From: Actinomadura citrea
GTDB lineage: Bacteria; Actinomycetota; Actinomycetes; Streptosporangiales; Streptosporangiaceae
Assembly: GCF_013409045.1 (NCBI RefSeq)
Contig: NZ_JACCBT010000001.1
Span: 6,448,001-6,512,000, forward strand
Direction: 5' to 3'
DNA: 64,000 bases
Under the pieces are notes generated by a model. The model was not told where the DNA came from. It saw nothing but the letters and a program-made list of their open reading frames with translations, and did not search any database. Position numbers and translations under genes: made by a program. Below are positions 41,114 to 48,428 of the stretch, piece by piece. Every line of letters begins with the position of its first letter. Within the stretch, counting starts at the first letter, position 1.

Positions 41114-42313
41114 TCAAGCCGATGCGGGCGGGCGTCCTCGATGCTGCTCGGCCGGCCCGGTGAGGAGCGGGCGCCCGGCCGGCTGGTCGAGGCGGAACAG
41201 GTCCTCGTCGATCCGGTCGAGGGCGAGCCGCACGGCGCCGAGGGCGACCGACTCCTCTCCGAGTTCGGATCCCTCGATCCGGACGGGGCTCAGGGACAGC
41301 GGCGCGACGTGTTCGCGCAGCGCGGCGACCAGCGGCGCGCCGCTCCCGACCAGGGGGCCGCCGACCACGATCATCTCCGGGTCGAGGGCGAGGGCCATCG
41401 CCGCGACGCCGCGCGCCATCCGGGCGGCGAGCCGCTCCACCCGGTCCCGCGCCTCGGCGGACCCGCGCCCGGCCGCGTCCAGGACGCGTTCCGCCTCCTC
41501 GAAGAGGGGGCCGGAACCGGCCTCCGGCACCAGGGAGGCGGTCGTGTCCCGCAGGCCCAGCTCGTCCAGCATGCCGATCTCGCCCGCGGCCCCCCAGCGG
41601 CCCCGGTGCAGGCGGCCGCCGATGATCGCGCCCATGCCGGTGTGCAGGGCGGCGTGGACGCAGACGACGTCGTCGGCGTCGCGGGCGGCGCCGCGCCACC
41701 GCTCGGCCATGGCGGCGAGGTTGGCGTCGTTCTCGACGAGGACGGGGCAGGAGAACGAGCGGCCCAGCTCGCGCGCCAGATGGACGCCCTCCCACCCGGG
41801 CACGACCGTGCAGGACGTGACCGTCCCGTCCGGGGCGACGACGCCGGGGGTGCCGGCCGCGACGGCCCGCAGCGACCGCCGGACGACGCCCGCCCCGGCC
41901 AGGCACGCCCTGACCGCGGCGCGCACCGCCGTGATCCGCTCGCCGGGGGCGGCGCGGCCGGCGAGGGCGGCGCGGTGCCCGCCGACGACCTCGCCGGCGA
42001 GGTCGGCGACGAGCAGCCTCACCCGGTGCGCGTCGACGTCGATGCCGAGGGCGTGGCCGGCCTCCGCGCGGAACCGGTAGCGGCGTGCGGGCCGGCCGAG
42101 CCCGCCGCCAGGGCGCGGCGCGTCCTCGGCGGCCAGGCCGCGGTCGATCAGCTCGCCCAGCACGCCCTCGGTGGTGGGCCGGGACAGCCCGACGCGCCGG
42201 GCCAGCTCCGACAGCGTGGCCTCGCCGCCGTCGCGCAGTGCGCGCAGCGTCGCGGCGGAGTTGAGCCGGCGGAGCACCGAGGGGTCGCCTCCGTGGAGAG
42301 AGTGGTGCGGCAC
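41114..42313 (-). CDS. ROK-family transcriptional regulator
   Basis: A 399-residue ROK repressor. An N-terminal winged helix (LRALRDGGEATLSELARRVG, VGLSRPTTEGVLGELIDRGL) precedes a sugar-kinase-like ROK domain (ALGIDVDAHRVRLLVADLAG, LVENDANLAAMAERWRG). The zinc motif CxCGxxGC and the GEIGH histidine of ROK kinases are absent: the sequence reads GEIGMLDELGLRDT. It is therefore probably not a kinase and may bind its ligand differently. Divergent from a MocA-type oxidoreductase and sugar-binding protein, which it likely controls. Confidence 0.87.
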   Translation of the reverse strand: MPHHSLHGGDPSVLRRLNSAATLRALRDGGEATLSELARRVGLSRPTTEGVLGELIDRGLAAEDAPRPGGGLGRPARRYRFRAEAGHALGIDVDAHRVRLLVADLAGEVVGGHRAALAGRAAPGERITAVRAAVRACLAGAGVVRRSLRAVAAGTPGVVAPDGTVTSCTVVPGWEGVHLARELGRSFSCPVLVENDANLAAMAERWRGAARDADDVVCVHAALHTGMGAIIGGRLHRGRWGAAGEIGMLDELGLRDTTASLVPEAGSGPLFEEAERVLDAAGRGSAEARDRVERLAARMARGVAAMALALDPEMIVVGGPLVGSGAPLVAALREHVAPLSLSPVRIEGSELGEESVALGAVRLALDRIDEDLFRLDQPAGRPLLTGPAEQHRGRPPASA

Positions 42314-42364
42314 GGGTACCCCTTGACAGCGTTCGGCGGACGGACGACATTATTGCCAGACTAC

Positions 42365-42385
42365 TTATGAAAACACCTTGCATAA
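42365..42385. promoter_or_regulatory. Inverted repeat in the ROK/oxidoreductase divergent region
   Basis: TTATG-N11-CATAA in an AT-rich patch 53 bases before the oxidoreductase start. ROK repressors of the NagC/Mlc type bind AT-rich inverted repeats of similar spacing, so it may be the operator. Only position and symmetry support it. Confidence 0.4.
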
Positions 42386-42437
42386 ATCGGCCGCCGGTTC
42401 CGGGGCGGGGCGGACGGCCAGGTCGGAAGGGTGCGCG

Positions 42438-43733
42438 ATGCAGCGGACGGGGCCAACGATCGCCGTGGCCGGGGCGGGGCTGCGCGGTCGGGGCTACGCC
42501 GCGCGGATCCGGGAGGCCGGGGCCGGCCGGATCGTCGCGGTCGCCGAGCCCGACCCGGCGCGGCGCGCCCGGTTCGCGGCCGAGCACGGCCTTCCGCCGG
42601 AGCGGACGTTCTCCGGCTGGCGCGAGATGGCCGCGCGGGGCCGCCCCGCCGACGGGGTGATCATCGCGACGCAGGACGCCGAGCACGCCGAGCCCGCGGT
42701 CCGGTTCGCCGGCCTCGGCTGCCACATCCTGCTGGAGAAGCCGATGGCGACGTCCGAGGCGGACGCGCTGCGCATCGTGGACGCCGTCGAGCGGGCCGGG
42801 GTGATGCTCGCCGTCTGCCATGTGATGCGCTACACCGAGTACACCCGCGCTTTCCGGAGGCTGATCGAGGACGGCCGGATCGGCGCGCCGGTCAGCGTCC
42901 AGCACCTCGAACCGGTCGGCTGGTGGCACCACGCCCATTCCTACGTGCGCGGCAACTGGCGGCGGGCGGACGAGTCCGGCCCGATGCTGATGACGAAGTC
43001 GTGCCACGACGTCGACTGGCTGATCCACGTGATGGGCGAGGCCCCCGCGCGGGTGTCCTCGTTCGGGCGGCTGTCGCACTTCCGCCCGCAGGAGCGGCCG
43101 CCCGGCGCCGCCGACCGCTGCGTCGACTGCGCCGTGGAGGCCCGCTGCCCCTACTCCGCGACCCGGCTGTACCTGTCGTGCCTCGGCGATCCCGGCCGCG
43201 AGAGGTGGCCGCTCGGCGCGGTCACCGACGACCGCACCGAGGCGGGCGTCCTGCGGGCGCTGCGCGAGGGTCCGTACGGCCGCTGCGTCTACGCGTGCGA
43301 CAACGACGTGGTCGACCACCAGGTCGTGAACATGGAGTTCCCGTCCGGCGCGACCGGCGTGTTCACCATGACCGCGTTCGCGGCGGCCGCCCCGCGCCAG
43401 ACGCGCGTCTTCGGGACGTCGGGCTGCCTGGAGGGCGACGGCGTCCGCATCACGGTCCGCGACTTCGTCACCGGCGAGACCGAGACCGTCGAGCCCGGCG
43501 CCGTCCCTCCCGGGGGCGCGTCCGACGGTCGCCACGACCACGCCGACGACGCGCTGGCCGACGCCTTCGTCGCTGCGCTTGCCGCGGGCGACCCCGCCCC
43601 GCTCAGCTCCGGCCCCAGGGAGAGCCTGGCCTCGCACCGCGTCGTGTGGGCCGCCGAACGGGCCCGGCTGGACGGCACCGTCATCGACCTGGACCCGCAG
43701 TCACTTCTGGCGAAAGGCACGGTGCGCCCGTGA
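42438..43733 (+). CDS. Gfo/Idh/MocA-family sugar oxidoreductase
   Basis: A 431-residue NAD(P)-dependent oxidoreductase. Rossmann motif GAGLRGRGYAARI (about 11-23), EKPMA (about 103-107), and HDVDWLIHVMG, in which the first His/Asp pair includes the catalytic residue. The middle has a cysteine group (RCVDCAVEARCPYS, later RCVYACDN), typical of one subgroup and perhaps metal-binding. ATG 42438 follows GGAAGG; a longer form from 42378 is not supported by an SD. Operon with the sugar-binding protein (GTGA overlap), so it likely oxidises the imported sugar or glycoside. Confidence 0.85.
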   Translation: MQRTGPTIAVAGAGLRGRGYAARIREAGAGRIVAVAEPDPARRARFAAEHGLPPERTFSGWREMAARGRPADGVIIATQDAEHAEPAVRFAGLGCHILLEKPMATSEADALRIVDAVERAGVMLAVCHVMRYTEYTRAFRRLIEDGRIGAPVSVQHLEPVGWWHHAHSYVRGNWRRADESGPMLMTKSCHDVDWLIHVMGEAPARVSSFGRLSHFRPQERPPGAADRCVDCAVEARCPYSATRLYLSCLGDPGRERWPLGAVTDDRTEAGVLRALREGPYGRCVYACDNDVVDHQVVNMEFPSGATGVFTMTAFAAAAPRQTRVFGTSGCLEGDGVRITVRDFVTGETETVEPGAVPPGGASDGRHDHADDALADAFVAALAAGDPAPLSSGPRESLASHRVVWAAERARLDGTVIDLDPQSLLAKGTVRP

Positions 43734-45010
43734 CCATCAGACTCCTGCCGGCCGCCGCCGCGCTGTCCCTGCTCCTCGCGTCGGCCGCCTGCGGCGACTC
43801 GTCCGGCGGGCCGTCGTCGCCCGCCGGCAACGACGGCCGGGGGCCCGTCACCGTCGCCACCGGCAAGGACCTCACCCAGACCGTGCAGCGGCTCGTCGCC
43901 GCGTGGAACGACGGCCATCCGAAGGAGAGGGTCCGGCTCGTCGAGCTGCCCGAGGACGGCGACCAGGCGCGGCAGCAGCTCGTCCAGAACATGCAGATCA
44001 AGTCGGACGCCTACGACGTCGTCCGGCTGGACGCGGTGTGGACGGCGGAGTTCGCCGCGCGCCGCTGGATCCTGCCGCTGCCGGACGGGCTGGTGGACGC
44101 CTCCTCGTTCGTCCCGGCGGCCCTGGAGACCGGCAAGTACCGCGGCAGGCTGTACGCGGCGCCGTGGCTGACCGGGACCGGCGTCCTCTACTACCGCGAG
44201 GACCTCCTCGCCAAGGCCGGGGTGAAGAGCCCGCCGAAGACGTGGGCCGAGCTGCGCGACGCCTGCGCGAAGGTCCGCCGGACAGCGGACGGCGAGGGCG
44301 TCGACTGCTACGCGGGCCAGTACGGCAAGTACGAGGGGCTCACGGTCAACTACTCCGAGGCCGTCCAGTCCGCGGGCGGCGAGGTCTTCGACTCCTCGGG
44401 CAGGCCGCGGGTGAACACCCCGCAGGCCAAGGCCGGGCTCAGGTTCCTCGTGGACGCGTTCGAGAACGGCACCATCCCGCAGAAGGCCATCACGTTCAAG
44501 GAGGAGGAGGGCCGCCGCGCCTTCCAGGAGGGGCACCTCGTCTTCCACCGCAACTGGGCCTATGCCTACGCGCTCGCCGCCGAGAAGGACGGCTCGAAGG
44601 TGGCCGGGAAGTTCGGCGTCGCGCCGATCCCGGGCGAGGGAGGGCCGGGCTCCGGCACCCTCGGCGGAAACAACCTGGCCGTGTCGGCGTTCTCCAAGCA
44701 CCAGGCCACCGCCCGCGACTTCATCGCCCACATCGTCGGCCCGGCCGTCCAGCACGAGTACGGCCGCGCACAGTCGTTCCCGCTGTCCCTCGCCGCCCTC
44801 TACGGCGACCCTGAAATGATCAAGCGGTACCCCTACCTGCCGGTGCTCAGGCAGGGCATGGACAAGGCGCGGCCGCGCCCCGTTGTCGTGCGGTACAACG
44901 AGGTCAGCGCCGCAGTGCAGGAGCACGTCACTGCGGCGCTAACCGGGAGGAAGCCGGTGGACCGCGCGGCCGAGGACCTCCAGAAAGCGCTGGCGGCGCT
45001 GGCCGACTGA
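43730..45010 (+). CDS. Sugar ABC transporter substrate-binding lipoprotein (solitary)
   Basis: A 426-residue solute-binding protein. A lipoprotein-type signal ends at Cys21 (LASAAC, weak lipobox). The fold resembles trehalose/maltose-type binding proteins (VVRLDAVWTAEFAARRWILP, YAAPWLTGTGVLYYREDLLA, LGGNNLAVSAFSKHQATARD). GTG start overlapping the oxidoreductase stop. No permease genes follow: the next gene is on the other strand, so this binding protein must use permeases from another locus or has another role. Confidence 0.86.
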   Translation: MTIRLLPAAAALSLLLASAACGDSSGGPSSPAGNDGRGPVTVATGKDLTQTVQRLVAAWNDGHPKERVRLVELPEDGDQARQQLVQNMQIKSDAYDVVRLDAVWTAEFAARRWILPLPDGLVDASSFVPAALETGKYRGRLYAAPWLTGTGVLYYREDLLAKAGVKSPPKTWAELRDACAKVRRTADGEGVDCYAGQYGKYEGLTVNYSEAVQSAGGEVFDSSGRPRVNTPQAKAGLRFLVDAFENGTIPQKAITFKEEEGRRAFQEGHLVFHRNWAYAYALAAEKDGSKVAGKFGVAPIPGEGGPGSGTLGGNNLAVSAFSKHQATARDFIAHIVGPAVQHEYGRAQSFPLSLAALYGDPEMIKRYPYLPVLRQGMDKARPRPVVVRYNEVSAAVQEHVTAALTGRKPVDRAAEDLQKALAALAD

Positions 45011-45029
45011 AGGCTCTCCGGGAGGCCGC

Positions 45030-46877
45030 TCACTCGTAGGTGAGGCCGTATCCGAAGGGGAACAGCGGCTTCTTGCCGTCACCCCTGTTGATGGGCTGCT
45101 GGGAGGCCGAGCGCATCCACGTCACCGGGAGCCTGCCGGTGGGGGCGGTGGCCCCGTACAGGACGTCGGCGACGCCCGCCCCCTCGCTGCCCGGCAGCCA
45201 CGCCTCGACGAGCGCGCTCCACCCGGGCAGCTCCGAGGCGATGTCCAGCGGCCGTCCCGACACCAGCACCACCACCACCGGGACCCGGGACGCCCGCAAC
45301 CGCTCGATGGTCTTCAGGTCGGCCTCGTCGAGGCCCATGTCACCGGTGAGGTCGCCGTGGTACTCGGCGTACGGCTTTTCGCCGACGACCGCGATCGCCG
45401 CGTCGTAGGACCTGTCGATGCCCGTCCCGTCCCTGTCGTAGGTGACGGTCGCGGACGGCTCCGCGGCCTTGCGGATGCCCTGCAGGATCGTGGTGCCCTT
45501 CGTGGTCGGGCCCGGCGCGCCCTGCCAGCTGATCGTCCAGCCGCCGGACTGCATGCCTATGTCGTCGGCGCTGCGGCCCGCGACGAAGACCTTGTCGCCG
45601 CCGTCCAGCGGCAGGACGCCGTCCGCGTTCTTCAGCAGCACCTGCGACTCGGCGGCCGCGCGCCGGGCGAGCGCGCGGTGCTCGGCGCTCCCGACCGTCC
45701 TCAGGTACGTACGGTCGGCCATCGGCCGCTCGAACAGGCCCAGCTGGAACTTCCTGGTCAGGATGCGGCGGTTCGCGTCGTCGACGCGGGACATCGGGAC
45801 GGCGCCGTCCTTCACCGCGTCGCGCAGGTGGTCGATGAACCGGCGCCACTCGGTCGGCACCATGACCATGTCGATCCCGGCGTTGACCGCGGCCGCGACC
45901 TCGTCCTTGGTGAACCCCCGCTCGCCGTCGATCTGGTCGATGCCGTTGTAGTCGGACACGACGAAGCCGGTGAAGCCCAGCTCACGCTTGAGGACGTCGC
46001 TGATCAGGTAGGTGTTCTGATGCATCTTCAGCCCGTTCCACGAGCTGTAGGAGACCATCACCGCGCCGACGCCGCGCCTCACGGCCTCCCGGAACGGCGG
46101 CAGGTGGACCGCGCGCAGCTCCTTCTCCGAGACCTTGGTGTCGCCGCGGTCGTCGCCGCGCTCCGTGCCGCCGTCCCCGAGGTAGTGCTTCGCCGTGGCC
46201 AGGACGGACGTGGGGCCGCCCAGCTCGTCCCCCTGCAGTCCGTCGATGAGCGTCGTCATGGTCGCGGGCAGCTCGGGCACCTCGCCGAACGACTCGTACG
46301 TCCGGCCCCAGCGGTCGTCGCGGGCCACGCAAAGGCAGGGCGCGAAGTTCCAGTCCACTCCCGTCCCCGTCATCTCCGCCGCGGTCGCCGCGCCGATCCT
46401 GCGGACGAGGGCCGGGTCGCGGGCCGCGCCGAGCCCGATGTCGTGCGGGAAGATCGTCGCACCGACCACGTTGCCGTGGCCGTGCACCGCGTCCACCCCG
46501 TACATCATCGGGACGCGCAGCGGCGCGGCGAGCGCGGCCCGCTGGAGACCGTCGTACATGTCCGCCCAGCTCTCCGGCGTGTTCGGGCTGGGCGCCGACC
46601 CTCCGCTCGACAGGACCGATCCGATCCGGTACCGGGTGACGTCCTCCGGCGTCACGTACCGCCGCTCCGGCTGCGTCATCTGGCCGAGCTTGTCGGCGAG
46701 GCTCATCCGGTCGAGCAGGTCGTCGACGCGGTCCTCCACCGACAGCTGCGGGTCGAGGTAGGGCGCGGGGCCCGAGGCGGCCCGGGCGAGACCGCCGTGG
46801 ACGGTCAGCACCAATGCGGCGAGCAGGCTCAGGCCGACAGCGCGGAACCGCAACGCCCGCGGGGAGGAACAGCACAT
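45030..46877 (-). CDS. Secreted GH3 beta-glucosidase/exo-glucanase
   Basis: A 615-residue secreted GH3 enzyme. Signal peptide to about residue 34 (LARAAS), N-domain with GVDAVHGHGN, LATAKHYLGDGGTERG (Lys230-His231) and nucleophile Asp309 in FVVSDYNG, then the GH3 C-domain ending PLFPFGYGLTYE with no extra modules. It resembles plant-type and actinobacterial exo-beta-glucanases/cellodextrinases. I use ATG 46877 directly before the hydrophobic core; upstream codons extend toward the tRNA genes. No clear SD and no LacI-type palindrome is seen upstream, so it may be regulated differently from the other GH3. Confidence 0.87.
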   Translation of the reverse strand: MCCSSPRALRFRAVGLSLLAALVLTVHGGLARAASGPAPYLDPQLSVEDRVDDLLDRMSLADKLGQMTQPERRYVTPEDVTRYRIGSVLSSGGSAPSPNTPESWADMYDGLQRAALAAPLRVPMMYGVDAVHGHGNVVGATIFPHDIGLGAARDPALVRRIGAATAAEMTGTGVDWNFAPCLCVARDDRWGRTYESFGEVPELPATMTTLIDGLQGDELGGPTSVLATAKHYLGDGGTERGDDRGDTKVSEKELRAVHLPPFREAVRRGVGAVMVSYSSWNGLKMHQNTYLISDVLKRELGFTGFVVSDYNGIDQIDGERGFTKDEVAAAVNAGIDMVMVPTEWRRFIDHLRDAVKDGAVPMSRVDDANRRILTRKFQLGLFERPMADRTYLRTVGSAEHRALARRAAAESQVLLKNADGVLPLDGGDKVFVAGRSADDIGMQSGGWTISWQGAPGPTTKGTTILQGIRKAAEPSATVTYDRDGTGIDRSYDAAIAVVGEKPYAEYHGDLTGDMGLDEADLKTIERLRASRVPVVVVLVSGRPLDIASELPGWSALVEAWLPGSEGAGVADVLYGATAPTGRLPVTWMRSASQQPINRGDGKKPLFPFGYGLTYE

Positions 46878-46970
46878 GCGGAAGGTTTTTCCAGGTTCGA
46901 TCAAACGCAACGCAACCGGATACCAGCACCTGAGCAATATCTGCCGGTCACGGCCGGACAAAGTTCACAG

Positions 46971-47043
46971 GGCTCTCGGTCGGGATCGAACCGACACCAC
47001 CAGGACCACAACCTGGTGTGCAGACCACTACACCACGAAAGCC
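46971..47043 (-). tRNA. tRNA-His (anticodon GTG)
   Basis: A 73-base cloverleaf read on the minus strand. It keeps the histidine hallmark extra G-1 paired with C73 (GGCTTTCG ... CGAGAGCC, one G-T pair). Anticodon arm CCAGG-TTGTGGT-CCTGG gives GTG, and the T arm is GTCGG-TTCGATC-CCGAC. No CCA is encoded. It ends 93 bases before the GH3 start and lies one base from the preceding tRNA. Confidence 0.85.
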
Positions 47044-47044
47044 G

Positions 47045-47117
47045 TATCTCCGGCAGGAATCGAACCTGCGACCTCCGGGTCCGCAACCCGGCGCGCTCTC
47101 CACTGCGCCACGGAGAC
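47045..47117 (-). tRNA. tRNA-Arg-like (anticodon GCG)
   Basis: A 73-base cloverleaf. Acceptor GTCTCCG/CGGAGAT (first pair G-T), D arm GCGC-N8-GCGC with A14 and GG, anticodon arm CCGGG-TTGCGGA-CCCGG, T arm GCAGG-TTCGATT-CCTGC, discriminator A, no CCA. The loop gives GCG, reading CGC (Arg). This anticodon is rare in bacteria, which normally read CGC with ACG (inosine). It is not GCA (Cys). Confidence 0.75.
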
Positions 47118-47128
47118 GTGTTCTTGCG

Positions 47129-47201
47129 TGCTGAGCGCAGGAATCGAACCTGCCTGCTGCGGTTTATGAGACCGCCGGACGCACCAGCGTCCCTGCTCAG
47201 C
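47129..47201 (-). tRNA. tRNA with CAT anticodon (elongator Met or Ile2)
   Basis: A 73-base cloverleaf. Acceptor GCTGAGC/GCTCAGC is perfect, D arm GGAC-GCTGGTGC-GTCC, anticodon arm GCGGT-CTCATAA-ACCGC, and the T arm is identical to that of the neighbouring Arg-like gene. The paired first base pair excludes initiator tRNA. Position 8 is A instead of the near-universal T, and position 14 is G instead of A, so it is divergent. No CCA encoded. Confidence 0.72.
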
Positions 47202-47202
47202 G

Positions 47203-47287
47203 CGGAGGGTGCGAGACTCGAACTCGCGCAGGGGTGACCCTGACGACGGCTTAGCAAGCCGCTGCCTTTCCGCTCGGCCAACCCTCC
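47203..47287 (-). tRNA. tRNA-Ser (anticodon GCT)
   Basis: An 85-base class II tRNA. Acceptor GGAGGGT/ACCCTCC with discriminator G, anticodon arm GCGGC-TTGCTAA-GCCGT (anticodon GCT), a long variable arm (CGTCAGGGTCACCCCTGCG region) and T arm GCGAG-TTCGAGT-CTCGC. It is first of the four-gene tRNA array and ends one base before the next tRNA. No CCA encoded. Confidence 0.87.
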
Positions 47288-47288
47288 G

Positions 47289-47324
47289 GAAACGAAAAAG
47301 ACCGCCCGTGGTCTTCGGGCGGTC
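47289..47324 (-). terminator. Rho-independent terminator just upstream of the tRNA array
   Basis: On the minus strand a 9-bp GC stem (GACCGCCCG/CGGGCGGTC, 47324-47300) with a 7-base loop is followed by TTTTTCGTTT. It ends transcripts coming from the SDR gene side immediately before tRNA-Ser. The tRNA promoter therefore has to lie within or around it, or the array is read from elsewhere. Confidence 0.7.
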
Positions 47325-47460
47325 GGCTTCAGGACGTGCGGGTCACGTCCGTCGGCGGCTCCCGAGACCGGAATGGCTGCTGCGCATTCGATGACGTCGC
47401 ATCGCCGCTCCCCTTTCCGATCCCGTCTTTCCGGCGTTCTCACCTACGACGTCCATGGTG

Positions 47461-47480
47461 CCGGGGCGGTTCCGCCCCGG
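47461..47480. terminator. Stem-loop after the SDR gene
   Basis: CCGGGGCGG-TT-CCGCCCCGG, a 9-bp perfect stem with a 2-base loop, 18 bases past the SDR stop. No T-run. Probably helps end the SDR transcript. Confidence 0.5.
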
Positions 47481-47497
47481 GCAACCCATTTATCGCC

Positions 47498-48346
47498 TCA
47501 TTCGTCGAAATCAGTGCTCCGGGAGGTCGGCTCCCAGGCCGCGAACTCCTTCCGCGCTCCGGCGAGGGCGGCGTCGACGGCGTCCGCGGCGTCGTTGCCC
47601 AGCGGCAGCCGGAGCGGCGTGTCGTCGGCGTCCAGTGCCTTCAGGATCGCCGCGGCGGCCCTGGCCGGATCGCCCGGCTGCTTGCCGTCGCTGCCCGGCA
47701 GGTTCGCCCGGACCGGCCCGACGCTGCCGGCGTACTCCGGCATCGCGGCCGTCTGGTGCAGTCCGCCGCCGGCGAACGACGTCCGGAACGCGCCCGGCTC
47801 GACCACCAGGACCTTGATCCCGAACGGTGCGACCTCCTGCGCCAGCGCCTCCGACAGGCCCTCCAGGGCGAACTTGGTCGCCGAGTAGGCGCCCACGCCG
47901 GGGAAGGAGAACCGGCCGCCCATGCTCGACATCTGCACGACGGCGCCGCTCCGCTGGCGGCGCATGTGCGGCAGCACCGCCCGGGTCAGCGCCGCCGGGC
48001 CGAAGAAGTGCAGATCCATCAACTCGCGCAACTCGCGGTCGGTGGTCTCCTCCACGGCGCCGACGACACCGCGCCCGGCGTTGTTGACCAGCACGTCGAT
48101 CCGTCCGTGCCACAGCACCGCGTCCGCGACCACGTCCGCGACCCTCGACTGGTCGGTGACGTCCAGCTCGACCGCGCTGACCCGGCCCGGGTGGCGCGCC
48201 ACCAGATCGTCCAGCGCCTCCGGGCGCCGCGCCGCCGCGACGACCGTGTCCCCGGCGGCCAGCGCCGCCTCCGCGATCGCCCTCCCGAAACCCGAGTTCG
48301 CCCCGGTGATCAGCCAGACCCGTCCGTGCTCAGTGGTGTTCGTCAT
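47498..48346 (-). CDS. Short-chain dehydrogenase/reductase
   Basis: A 282-residue classical SDR with TGANSGFGRAIAEAALAAGD (about 14-33), NNAG (about 88-91), SSMGGRFSFPGVGAYSATKF with the catalytic Tyr-x3-Lys, and VEPGAFRTSF. The last 60 residues (PLGNDAADAVDAALAGARKE) match oxidoreductases often paired with LysR genes. Divergent from the LysR gene at 48429, with an 82-base shared region holding a LysR-type box. Confidence 0.88.
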   Translation of the reverse strand: MTNTTEHGRVWLITGANSGFGRAIAEAALAAGDTVVAAARRPEALDDLVARHPGRVSAVELDVTDQSRVADVVADAVLWHGRIDVLVNNAGRGVVGAVEETTDRELRELMDLHFFGPAALTRAVLPHMRRQRSGAVVQMSSMGGRFSFPGVGAYSATKFALEGLSEALAQEVAPFGIKVLVVEPGAFRTSFAGGGLHQTAAMPEYAGSVGPVRANLPGSDGKQPGDPARAAAAILKALDADDTPLRLPLGNDAADAVDAALAGARKEFAAWEPTSRSTDFDE

Positions 48347-48404
48347 GCCCGTAGTTATCGCAGACCACCGGCCGCGCCGTCCAAGACAGAGATCCTTCCG
48401 GTCG

Positions 48405-48419
48405 ATAAAGAGCGTTTAT
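48405..48419. promoter_or_regulatory. LysR-type box
   Basis: ATAAA-GAGCG-TTTAT is a 15-base inverted repeat containing the T-N11-A pattern of LysR regulators, 9 bases before the lysR start and 58 bases before the divergent SDR gene. Position suits autoregulation and SDR activation. Confidence 0.6.
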
Positions 48420-48428
48420 GATCCCCGT

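Noticed and set aside
47045..47117. tRNA-Cys
   Set aside because: The anticodon loop is TTGCGGA, giving GCG; Cys would need GCA.
46971..47497. Prophage or integrative element attached to the tRNA array
   Set aside because: No integrase, direct repeat or phage-type gene was found on either side; flanks are ordinary metabolic and regulatory genes.
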